Below, piece by piece: positions 1 to 6,065 of a DNA stretch of 14,497 nt. Source of the stretch: CAZQGJ01 sp964592905 (GTDB lineage Bacteria; Patescibacteriota; UBA1384; CAYGGE01); NCBI GenBank assembly GCA_964592905.1, contig CAZQGJ010000020.1, positions 1-14,497 on the forward strand, in the 5' to 3' direction. Within the stretch, counting starts at the first letter, position 1; each line of letters opens with the position of its first letter. The position numbers were made by a program, and so were the translations under genes. The notes below the pieces were generated by a model, which saw only the letters and a list, made by a program, of their open reading frames with translations, searched no databases and was not told the origin of the DNA.

Positions 1-713
1 CGTCCGTTGGTCGCGGTTACCTCACTCGGTAGCGATTGAGCACGCTTAAAGCGGGGTGAGAGCGGAGCCGCCTGCCCCCAGTTTTTCTCGGCCTGGCGGT
101 AGAGAGCTAGTGGATCGGCATACATGGTGTGCTCAGTGGCAATCCCCTTTTTGGGCTGTCGATAAAAGATCCGGCCATAGCTAGCTACGCCATAGCGAAA
201 CTGATCTAAGTCTTTGATGCCTAGTTTAGGAATTAAATCGAGAGCGGTGACGTTACCGCCGACATGGGCGTAGTAGCAATCGTATTCTAAGCACCAGTCC
301 AAATAATACGGCCGGGCGCTACGGACTGGTCCGACTCGTTCGGGTAGATTGGGTCCAAAGATAGCTAAGAACCGAGTGATACCGCCCTCGGCCAACGCCT
401 CGTAGACGATGGCGGCTTGGCTTAAGCCCGATTGCGGCCGGCTCTCGGGGTGATTTTCGATCATCACGCCAAGCGGGTGGCGGCCAGCCGATTCTGCCTC
501 GTAACTTAATCCGTCGAGTGGCGAGATCATTAGTGTCGGTTGAATTAGCTGAACTAGTTTAGACGGCTGGCCGCCCGGTTTAGCTTGCGTTGCGACGAAG
601 CTAAAGAGCAAAACCAAGATCGCCGCCACTAGAGCCAGCCGATAGGTTAGAGGCCAGCCTAACCAGACGTTACGATACCAACTCTGTAAACTTTTAAACC
701 AGGACTTGGGCAT
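1..713 (-). CDS. DUF3048 (YerB-like) membrane-anchored protein, C-terminus cut by window edge
   Basis: This gene starts with ATG at 713 and runs off the window after 237 codons. My translation begins MPKSWFKSLQ and has one hydrophobic segment at about residues 24-42 (LALVAAILVLLF core), so it is likely an anchored extracytoplasmic protein. After it come hallmarks of the DUF3048/YerB family: SPLDG, a GVMIENHPESRPQSGL stretch, IVYEALAEGGITRFLAIF and VGPVRSARPYYLDW. The family is common in Gram-positive bacteria and has no firmly established biochemical role; a cell-envelope function is usually assumed. The start overlaps the stop of the LytR_C gene as TAATG, so translation is probably coupled and the two products may act together. 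Family assignment is confident, function unknown. The C-terminal part is not visible. Confidence 0.88.
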   Translation of the reverse strand, partial: MPKSWFKSLQSWYRNVWLGWPLTYRLALVAAILVLLFSFVATQAKPGGQPSKLVQLIQPTLMISPLDGLSYEAESAGRHPLGVMIENHPESRPQSGLSQAAIVYEALAEGGITRFLAIFGPNLPERVGPVRSARPYYLDWCLEYDCYYAHVGGNVTALDLIPKLGIKDLDQFRYGVASYGRIFYRQPKKGIATEHTMYADPLALYRQAEKNWGQAAPLSPRFKRAQSLPSEVTATNG

Positions 714-1321
714 TACTTTTTGGCTCCAATCACGATTAAGATGTCGTAATTGCCAATCCCACTCTCGGTGGCGATCAGGACGCCGCCAATGATTTTTTTA
801 ATCGAGGTGGCTACGGTTTGCCAGCCTGATTTGTAATAAATAGTAGTTTGCTTGGCACTAAAATTCTTGTAGTTGCCGACGCTAGCGACGCTAATCCCCT
901 CTTTGACTAAGGCCTGTCGCATTTTTTCGGCAGCCCCACTAGTACCGGTGCCGTTTTGGATTTGAATCGAGGCCTGACCACTTTTTTCCGGAGCGGTATC
1001 AGCCGCTGGAGTTGCCGAACTTGCAGCTCCGCTCGAAGCAACTGGGGTGGCTGTGGCATCGAGGCCTAAGAGCTTACGCTCTTCTTCGGGGGTGGTGCCG
1101 GTCTTTTCGACGGTTAAGCCGGTCGAGGCCGCTCCATCGCTAGCTGTTGGTGCCGGATGACTCTCTGCCGTGGCGCTGGAATCAGGCACGGCCGGAGCTA
1201 ACAGTTTATAGCCAATAATCACACAGGCAGCAAAAAAGAGCAGAAAAAAGAAGACTAGCTCAACCTTGGGTTTAGCCTTGGTTTGGGGCTCGTCAGTTGG
1301 TTCGGCCTCGATGACTGTGTC
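713..1321 (-). CDS. LytR_C-domain protein with one membrane segment, N-terminus lost in the gap
   Basis: The frame is open from the stop at 713-715 up to the last base before the N gap (203 codons), so the true start lies in or beyond the gap. A GTG at 1222 would give a 169-residue protein but would cut through the membrane segment. The visible part reads DTVIEAEPTDEPQTKAKPKVEL, then a hydrophobic helix (VFFLFFFAACVIIGYKLL), then about 80 residues of Ala/Ser/Thr/Pro-rich linker. It ends in a domain with IQIQNGTGTSGAAEKMRQALVKEGISVASVGN, which matches the LytR/CpsA/Psr C-terminal family (LytR_C). No LCP catalytic domain is present, so this is a stand-alone LytR_C protein, probably displayed outside the membrane. 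Role unknown; the coupled DUF3048 gene downstream suggests a shared envelope function. It may be the C-terminal half of the AbrB-like protein on the other side of the gap. Confidence 0.8.
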   Translation of the reverse strand, partial: DTVIEAEPTDEPQTKAKPKVELVFFFLLFFAACVIIGYKLLAPAVPDSSATAESHPAPTASDGAASTGLTVEKTGTTPEEERKLLGLDATATPVASSGAASSATPAADTAPEKSGQASIQIQNGTGTSGAAEKMRQALVKEGISVASVGNYKNFSAKQTTIYYKSGWQTVATSIKKIIGGVLIATESGIGNYDILIVIGAKK

Positions 1322-1421
1322 NNNNNNNNNNNNNNNNNNNNNNNNNNNNNNNNNNNNNNNNNNNNNNNNNNNNNNNNNNNNNNNNNNNNNNNNNNNNNNN
1401 NNNNNNNNNNNNNNNNNNNNN
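1322..1421. other. Assembly gap (100 N)
   Basis: Exactly 100 unknown bases. The round number suggests a scaffolding placeholder, so the real length and the reading-frame relation across it are unknown. It separates the AbrB-like N-terminus from the LytR_C-containing frame. Confidence 0.97.
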
Positions 1422-1587
1422 CCATAGAATCAGTTATCGGCCGAAGAATTAAGGATCGCTTTTTCGCATCATACTCTATCTCAACCGTATCGCTCCGCTC
1501 TAAGCCTAACTCTCTCAAGAGTTTTTTGGGCAGAGTTACGCAAAGAGAATAGTTAGAGAATTTAATTAGTTTTCTCTTAATACTCAA
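1422..1587 (-). CDS. AbrB/MazE/SpoVT-type DNA-binding domain, 3' part lost in gap
   Basis: The start is TTG at 1587, chosen because a strong AGGAGG Shine-Dalgarno sits at 1598-1603 with a 10-base spacer. The 55 visible residues (MSIKRKLIKFSNYSLCVTLPKKLLRELGLE, then a VEIEYDAKKRSLILRP strand pair) form a swapped-hairpin AbrB/SpoVT-like fold. This domain is found in transition-state regulators, antitoxins of the MazE type and PhoU-like regulators. The frame then enters the N gap. No toxin gene is visible next to it, so an antitoxin role is not supported. It is preceded by the PAP2-like gene 32 bases upstream. A TATACT at 1610-1615 could be a -10 box, but I see no good -35. It may be fused to the LytR_C protein beyond the gap. 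Domain call is good; overall protein identity is open. Confidence 0.75.
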
Positions 1588-1619
1588 GATAGTCGCCCCT
1601 CCTGAACTTAGTATAGACT

Positions 1620-2240
1620 TTAACCTAGCCAGTTGACTAGCAGTAAAGTCAAGAAAGTCCCGACGGTGGCCACAGCCGAACCTAAAACAACCTGTTTAGC
1701 TGTATGGCGCTGGCGCGCGACGCGGGCCCAGCCGACGATCGGTGTGATCAGTAAGCACCAGAGCCAAAGCGGACTGACTAAGTAACCGAGCGTTAGGGCG
1801 GTCAAGGCAGGGGTAGCAGTATGAATACTGACCTTGGTGTAGAGATTTAAGGCACCGAGGGCGATCTCGTTGACTAAGAGGACGGCCGTCACCGCAATGA
1901 TAGCTATCGGCGCTTGAATGAAAGACAAGATAACTAAAGCCGAGATTGAGCCGATAACCATCAGGAAATACGGAACTAAACGTGCTCGACGGTCAACGAC
2001 CTCGAGGATATCGAGGATGCGACCTTGGTAATGCACAAAGAGATAGATCGCAGCTGGCGCAAAGGTCATGAGGGCTAAAAAGCTTAGATAGAAGAGCTGT
2101 AAATCGGGCTGTGGTACATGTTTGATGACGATCGTGGCTAGGCCTAAACAGCCCAAGACGATTGGGTGAGCTAGTATGCCGATCAGGTCGGCAAGCTGCA
2201 GGCGGGGTGAGGATTTAGCTAAACTTGCGGATAACGCCAC
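1620..2240 (-). CDS. PAP2-like membrane phosphatase, divergent active site
   Basis: A 206-residue protein with about six hydrophobic segments. Conserved polar positions look like a PAP2 (type 2 phosphatidic acid phosphatase) active site: an Arg-rich loop at residues 84-90 (RRARLVP), a Ser-x-His at 138-140 (KVSIHTA, in place of PSGH) and Arg173-x5-His179-x3-Gln183. In the classical third motif the last residue is Asp; here it is Gln. The family dephosphorylates lipid phosphates such as undecaprenyl pyrophosphate, phosphatidate or prenyl phosphates, with the active site at the outer membrane face. The start is GTG at 2240, with AGGA about 7 bases upstream, overlapping the end of lexA by 26 bases; no other good start codon lies nearby in frame. 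Co-transcription with lexA is likely but a functional link is not obvious. The substrate cannot be told from the sequence. Confidence 0.6.
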   Translation of the reverse strand: MALSASLAKSSPRLQLADLIGILAHPIVLGCLGLATIVIKHVPQPDLQLFYLSFLALMTFAPAAIYLFVHYQGRILDILEVVDRRARLVPYFLMVIGSISALVILSFIQAPIAIIAVTAVLLVNEIALGALNLYTKVSIHTATPALTALTLGYLVSPLWLWCLLITPIVGWARVARQRHTAKQVVLGSAVATVGTFLTLLLVNWLG

Positions 2241-2817
2241 GAACTTTTCCTTGGACTACTACGCGCTTAGTACGAATCGGTGCGTAGTTACCGTTTGCCG
2301 GTTGCAGGCGAATATGATCCTTTTCACGGAAAAAGCGCTTGAGAGTGACCGATGAGTTATCGACCAGGGCGACAACAATGTCACCATTTTTGGGATTCTC
2401 CGTCTGCTCAATAATAACATAATCGCCATCGAGAATACCGTCATCGATCATGGAGTCACCACGCACTTTGAGAGCAAAGACGTTGCGGGCCATCATATCC
2501 TTAGGAATATCGATCGTCTCAGCGGTTCGCATCGCCTCGATCGGCTTACCAGCGGCAATCGCACCTAGTAACGGCACCGGAAAGCTGGTCGGCTCAAAGG
2601 CGGGTGTCAGTTGGATTGAGCGAGCCATATTGTTTTCGCTATCCAGATGCCCTTTGTGTTTGAGCGCCTCGATATGTTCGGCGACTGTCGAGACCGATGA
2701 AAAGCTAAAATTAGCGGCAATTTCACGGTAGCTCGGGGCGTATTCGTGAGTCTCGATATATTCACGAATATAATCGAGAATCTCTTTCTGTCGTTTAGTT
2801 AGCGGTAGATTTCCCAT
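2215..2817 (-). CDS. lexA: LexA SOS-response repressor / self-cleaving protease
   Basis: A 200-residue, full-length LexA. Residues 1-70 form the winged helix-turn-helix (LTKRQKEILDYIREYIETH, PSYREIAANF, SSVSTVAEHIEALKHKG). The autocleavage site is Ala89-Gly90 (GAIAAGKPIEA), the catalytic Ser is Ser122 (VRGDSMIDDGI) and the Lys is Lys160 (VTLKRFF), at the spacing usual for LexA. The protein represses DNA-damage genes and cuts itself when RecA filaments form. The ATG at 2817 is preceded by AGGAG at 2823-2827. It has its own promoter just upstream, with a repeated GTTCG element that may be an autoregulatory operator. It overlaps the PAP2-like gene downstream. hisS lies upstream on the same strand without a visible terminator, so some read-through is possible. 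Confidence 0.96.
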   Translation of the reverse strand: MGNLPLTKRQKEILDYIREYIETHEYAPSYREIAANFSFSSVSTVAEHIEALKHKGHLDSENNMARSIQLTPAFEPTSFPVPLLGAIAAGKPIEAMRTAETIDIPKDMMARNVFALKVRGDSMIDDGILDGDYVIIEQTENPKNGDIVVALVDNSSVTLKRFFREKDHIRLQPANGNYAPIRTKRVVVQGKVRGVIRKFS

Positions 2818-2834
2818 GCTGTCTCCTTTTCACT

Positions 2835-2863
2835 ATCATACCGAACAGCTACCGCACGAACAA
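2835..2863 (-). promoter_or_regulatory. lexA promoter
   Basis: On the minus strand, -35 TTGTTC (2858-2863), a 17-base spacer, then -10 TATGAT (2835-2840). Transcription would start near 2828, leaving a leader of about 10 bases with the AGGAG ribosome binding site close to the 5' end. It lies between the hisS stop and the lexA start. Confidence 0.65.
2842..2861 (-). promoter_or_regulatory. Candidate LexA operator (direct repeat of GTTCG)
   Basis: Two copies of GTTCG (minus strand), at 2857-2861 and 2842-2846, are 15 bases apart in the same orientation (TGTTCG in both). One overlaps the -35 box and the other sits in the spacer next to the -10 box. Known LexA boxes include a Gram-positive palindrome with CGAAC and GTTCG halves and an alphaproteobacterial direct repeat of GTTC; the spacing here matches neither exactly. 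Operator function is inferred from position. Confidence 0.35.
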
Positions 2864-2880
2864 GAGCCAAACGATTTAAT

Positions 2881-4485
2881 CTATGGGGATAACTTTGAGT
2901 CTGGTTGGTCTGACGAGATACTCTCTGATGAGGCTGTATCTGGCGAAGATGTCTCTGACGAAACGCTCTCTGATGAGGTTATCTCTGGCGAAACACTCTC
3001 TGATGAAGATTGAGAATCTCTAGAAGGTTCAACTGGTGACCGCTCTTCAGCTGATGACATCGCGTCAGCTGTCGTCGCAGTTAGCGGATCCAAGAGATTA
3101 TCTGGATTCTCGGGATTGGCGGCCAGATCATCGGGGTCAATCGGCGCCACCGGCGCCTGACTCGGATCGTAGTTTAGCAGTCGATCGACTAACTCTTGAT
3201 TGAGTTTGGCTAACGCAACTGTGTGTTGAAGGCTAGTAGTCATATCACGGAGAATGACCGTTTGATCGAATAGCTCACGACTGCCGATGATGATCGCCTG
3301 CATACTGCGTTCACGGGCGGCGGCTTTGAGCTGAGCTTTAAGGCTATCTTTACTAAAGGCAAAGTTGAGGCGATAAGGTGTACCAGCCAGTTGATTAATA
3401 ACCTGAAGCGCACCGATGCGGGCTTTGTCGCCGAGGGCGATGACGCTAATAGCTGGCCGAGTATCGACGGGTGGTTTAATCCCCCGCTCGATCAGCTTGT
3501 CGATGATCCGCTCGATCCCGATACCGGTGCCGACGGCTGGAGTATCCTTGCCGCCCAGGAGTTTGATTAAGCCGTCGTAGCGACCACCGCCGCTAATACT
3601 GGCCTGATTAGCTGCATCGTAGGCATCGATGACCTCGAAAACCGTTCGGCGATAATAGTCAAGACCGCGAACTAGATGAGGATTGAGTTGATAGCTGATC
3701 TTGAGCGCATCGAGATACTCTAGGAGTGTTGTCAGGTGATTTTTACAATCCAGACAGAGCTCGTCGATGATCACTGGCGCCTGGCTAGCGATCTCACGAC
3801 AGCTCTCGACCTTGCAGTCCAGTACCCGTAACGGATTGGTAGCTAAGCGGCGCTGACAGTCGGCGCAAAGGTGCTGTCGTTGGCTTTCGAGATAGAGTTT
3901 TAGCTTTTTGCGATAGCGTGGTCGGCAGGTTTCGTCGCCCAGGCTATTAACCTGAAAGACGATCGAATCAGTTAACTGAATCCGCGATAGAAACTGCCAA
4001 TAGGCCAGCATAATAGTCGCATCGGCATGTGGGCCGAGTTCACCAAAGAGCTCGAGACCAAGCTGGTGATGTTCGCGATAGCGACCCTTTTGCGGTCGAT
4101 CATAACGGAACATTGAAGAGATATAATAAAGCTTAACTGGTTGAGGCCAAGTCTGCATGCCGTGTTCTAAATAAGCCCGCGCGACGGCCGAGGTGCCCTC
4201 TGGTCGTAAGACTAACGGCTCCCGGGTCGACTCTCGCCCGGCCTCGCTCCCACTACCCTCAGCACCGGCTAGGCGTTGAACTTGATAGAGCTCTTTTTCG
4301 ACGATATCCGATTCGTTGCCAACGCTACGAACAAAAACCGACCGATACTCAAAGGTTGGTGTATCGATCTTTTGAAAACCCAACGACTCAACCACCGAGC
4401 GGAAACTGTTAATGACTAGATCAACATAGGGTTGCTCTTGGGGTAAAATATCTTTAGTGCCACGAGGGGTTTGTAGTCCGTCCAT
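2881..4485 (-). CDS. hisS: Histidyl-tRNA synthetase with long Ser/Asp/Glu-rich C-terminal tail
   Basis: Charges tRNA-His with histidine (class II synthetase). I start it at ATG 4485, because MDGLQTPRGTKDILP is the usual N-terminus, GGAG lies 4 bases upstream and a promoter sits just before; the frame is open to 4611 but that would overlap rel. Numbered from this Met: motif 2 at about 125-148 (MFRYDRPQKGRYREHHQLGLE), the HisA motif at 271-284 (LVRGLDYYRRTVFE), SGGGRYDG at 298-305, and an anticodon-binding domain to about 437. Six Cys at 207-247 (CADC, LDCK, ESC, CLDC) may bind metal. The core of about 437 residues is normal length. About 97 more residues follow: first Pro/Asp/Ala-rich, then a Ser/Glu/Asp pentapeptide-like repeat. 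This tail is not part of known HisRS architecture. Confidence 0.96.
   Translation of the reverse strand: MDGLQTPRGTKDILPQEQPYVDLVINSFRSVVESLGFQKIDTPTFEYRSVFVRSVGNESDIVEKELYQVQRLAGAEGSGSEAGRESTREPLVLRPEGTSAVARAYLEHGMQTWPQPVKLYYISSMFRYDRPQKGRYREHHQLGLELFGELGPHADATIMLAYWQFLSRIQLTDSIVFQVNSLGDETCRPRYRKKLKLYLESQRQHLCADCQRRLATNPLRVLDCKVESCREIASQAPVIIDELCLDCKNHLTTLLEYLDALKISYQLNPHLVRGLDYYRRTVFEVIDAYDAANQASISGGGRYDGLIKLLGGKDTPAVGTGIGIERIIDKLIERGIKPPVDTRPAISVIALGDKARIGALQVINQLAGTPYRLNFAFSKDSLKAQLKAAARERSMQAIIIGSRELFDQTVILRDMTTSLQHTVALAKLNQELVDRLLNYDPSQAPVAPIDPDDLAANPENPDNLLDPLTATTADAMSSAEERSPVEPSRDSQSSSESVSPEITSSESVSSETSSPDTASSESISSDQPDSKLSP
2909..3013 (-). repeat. 15-bp tandem repeat (seven units) in the hisS 3' end
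   Basis: Seven consecutive 15-base units starting at 2909, 2924, 2939, 2954, 2969, 2984 and 2999. Read on the plus strand they begin TCTG[AG][CT]GA[AG]. A 45-base higher-order period is visible: the unit pattern at 2924-2968 resembles 2969-3013. On the coding strand they specify a five-residue Ser/Glu/Asp repeat such as ESVSS-ETSSP-DTASS-ESISS. Direct sequence observation; copy number may vary between strains. Confidence 0.9.
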
Positions 4486-4504
4486 GAAACTCCAATCAAA
4501 CCTG

Positions 4505-4533
4505 ATACTAACACTTGCGTCCTGACTTGGCAA
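4505..4533 (-). promoter_or_regulatory. hisS promoter
   Basis: Minus strand -35 TTGCCA (4528-4533), 17-base spacer, -10 TAGTAT (4505-4510), immediately after the rel stop codon (4539-4541) and 20 bases before the chosen hisS ATG. It supports the internal start of hisS. Confidence 0.6.
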
Positions 4534-4538
4534 ATCTG

Positions 4539-6065
4539 TTAGCTTGTCGGTCTTGCGGGCTCTTTTTTGAGGGCCTGGCGAATCGCCGCTCGGGCCAGTC
4601 CGGTTTGACACTGACGGAGCCAGTCCGCCTTGGGTCGAGCTTTACGGTTGATGATCAGTTCGACGGTATCCGACGAGGCCAAGGGGTCGCTCAAGCGGAT
4701 TAATCGGCCGTTGACCTTGGCAGCGGTGAGCTGGTTACCGATATCGGTATGAATAGCATAGGCAAAATCGATCGGTGTGGCCCCAGCCGGTAGATCGATA
4801 ACCTCGCCTTTGGGCGTATAGACAAAGATACGATCGCCAAAGAAATCGATCTTCATCAACTCTTCGAACTCATCCAAACTTTTAACCTGGCGCTGTTTTT
4901 TAGCTAGCTCGTTGACCCATCGATAAGAGCGGCTGATCGCCTCGACCTGACGGGCTAAATAGCTGGCCGCCCCCTTTTGCTCATGGTAAAACCAGTGGGC
5001 TGCTACACCGTATTCGGCCTCTTGGTGCATCCGTTCGGTCCGAATCTGAATCTCGATGGCTCGGTTGTCGGTGGCCTTAACCGTTGTATGCAAAGAACGA
5101 TAGCCGTTCGGTTTCGGTTGAGCGATATAGTCTTTGACCCGACCCGCGATTGGATGCCAGCGTTGATGGATGGCGCCCAAGACACGGTAACAGCTCTCGA
5201 TATCTTTGACCACCACGCGACAGGCCACCAGATCATAGATCTGACTGATGTCGTGTTGATACCGGGGAAGTTTCCGAAAGAGGCTGTAATAGTGTTTGGC
5301 TCGTCCGCTGATTTGGGCCTCAATGCCGGCCTCTTTAAGCTCCCTTGCTAAAACTTTAGTGCAGCGATCGATAATCTTGGTCCGAGTCGGTCCCTCGCGT
5401 TTCAGGAGGCTTTTTATCTCGGCATAGGCTTGTGGCTCGAGATAGCTAAAGCTTAAGTCCTCGAGCTCGCCTTTAATTGAGCCAATACCTAGGCGGTAAG
5501 CGATCGGGGCGAAGATCGCCATCGTTTCACTGGCGGTAATCTGTTGCTTCTCTGGCGGTAAGGCGCCTAAGGTCCGCATATTATGCAGCCGATCAAGCAG
5601 TTTAAGGATAATCACCCGCAAATCTTTACTAGTGGCAAGAAAGAGCTTGCGATATGTCTCCATCTGTCTCTCGTAGCGGTCGAGTCGTCGCTCGCCTTGA
5701 ACGAAGAGACCGCCGCGTGAAGGTAAACGATTAAGCTTGGTTAGGCCATCGATCAGTTCAGCGACCTTGCCCCCAAAACGCCTTTTGATCTCGTTTAAGC
5801 TAATCGGGGTATCCTCGACAACATCGTGCAGTAAGGCAGCGATAACCGAGGCACGGTCAAGCTTGAGCTTGGCCACTTCGACAGCAATGGCTAAAGGGTG
5901 GCTGATGTAAGGTTCTCCAGTCAGGCGGTGCTGACCTTGATGGGCGGCTTCGGCATAACGCCAAGCTGCCTCGATCTGACGCACGGCGATCGGGCTGTAG
6001 TTATCGGCTAAGGCGGCAGCCAGATCGTCCCAAGTGTAGATACGAGGAGTCTCTGGTCCGGGCAT
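4539..6065 (-). CDS. rel: Rel-type (p)ppGpp synthetase/hydrolase lacking the C-terminal regulatory half
   Basis: A 508-residue stringent-response enzyme. The HD hydrolase domain is complete by eye (His56 in ISHPL, HD at 80-81 in LLHDVVEDT, LLDRLHNMRTL at 156-166). The synthetase domain has RAKH at 255-258, the catalytic Asp278 (IYDLVACRVVV), NGYRSLHTTV at 320-329 and Glu338 (EIQIRTERMHQEAEYG). The TGS domain follows at about 408-470 (IFVYTPKGEVIDLPAGATPIDFAYAIHTDIG). The protein ends about 38 residues after TGS; typical Rel/SpoT proteins of 700-750 residues also have helical, zinc-finger/RRM and ACT domains that contact the ribosome. No frameshift remnant follows, since the hisS promoter begins at once. 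The start ATG overlaps the clpC stop as TAATG. It should make and degrade ppGpp; ribosome sensing may be altered. Confidence 0.94.
   Translation of the reverse strand: MPGPETPRIYTWDDLAAALADNYSPIAVRQIEAAWRYAEAAHQGQHRLTGEPYISHPLAIAVEVAKLKLDRASVIAALLHDVVEDTPISLNEIKRRFGGKVAELIDGLTKLNRLPSRGGLFVQGERRLDRYERQMETYRKLFLATSKDLRVIILKLLDRLHNMRTLGALPPEKQQITASETMAIFAPIAYRLGIGSIKGELEDLSFSYLEPQAYAEIKSLLKREGPTRTKIIDRCTKVLARELKEAGIEAQISGRAKHYYSLFRKLPRYQHDISQIYDLVACRVVVKDIESCYRVLGAIHQRWHPIAGRVKDYIAQPKPNGYRSLHTTVKATDNRAIEIQIRTERMHQEAEYGVAAHWFYHEQKGAASYLARQVEAISRSYRWVNELAKKQRQVKSLDEFEELMKIDFFGDRIFVYTPKGEVIDLPAGATPIDFAYAIHTDIGNQLTAAKVNGRLIRLSDPLASSDTVELIINRKARPKADWLRQCQTGLARAAIRQALKKEPARPTS

Noticed and set aside
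1422..1587. MazE-type antitoxin of a toxin-antitoxin pair
   Set aside because: No toxin gene is adjacent on either side as far as the gap allows; the domain alone does not show it.
2816..3013. Plus-strand open frame encoding an acidic SDE-rich repeat
   Set aside because: It is antisense to the hisS tail, starts inside the lexA start region and crosses the lexA promoter. The long HisRS frame is continuous through the repeat.
2909..3013. CRISPR-like repetition
   Set aside because: The units are contiguous 15-mers with no spacers and keep the hisS frame, so this is a coding tandem repeat.
4486..4611. Upstream extension of hisS to 4611
   Set aside because: It would overlap rel by over 70 bases and add 42 residues unlike HisRS, while the ATG at 4485 has a ribosome site and a promoter.
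4977..5351. Plus-strand frame of 124 codons inside rel
   Set aside because: Antisense to the conserved synthetase domain; no supporting motif.
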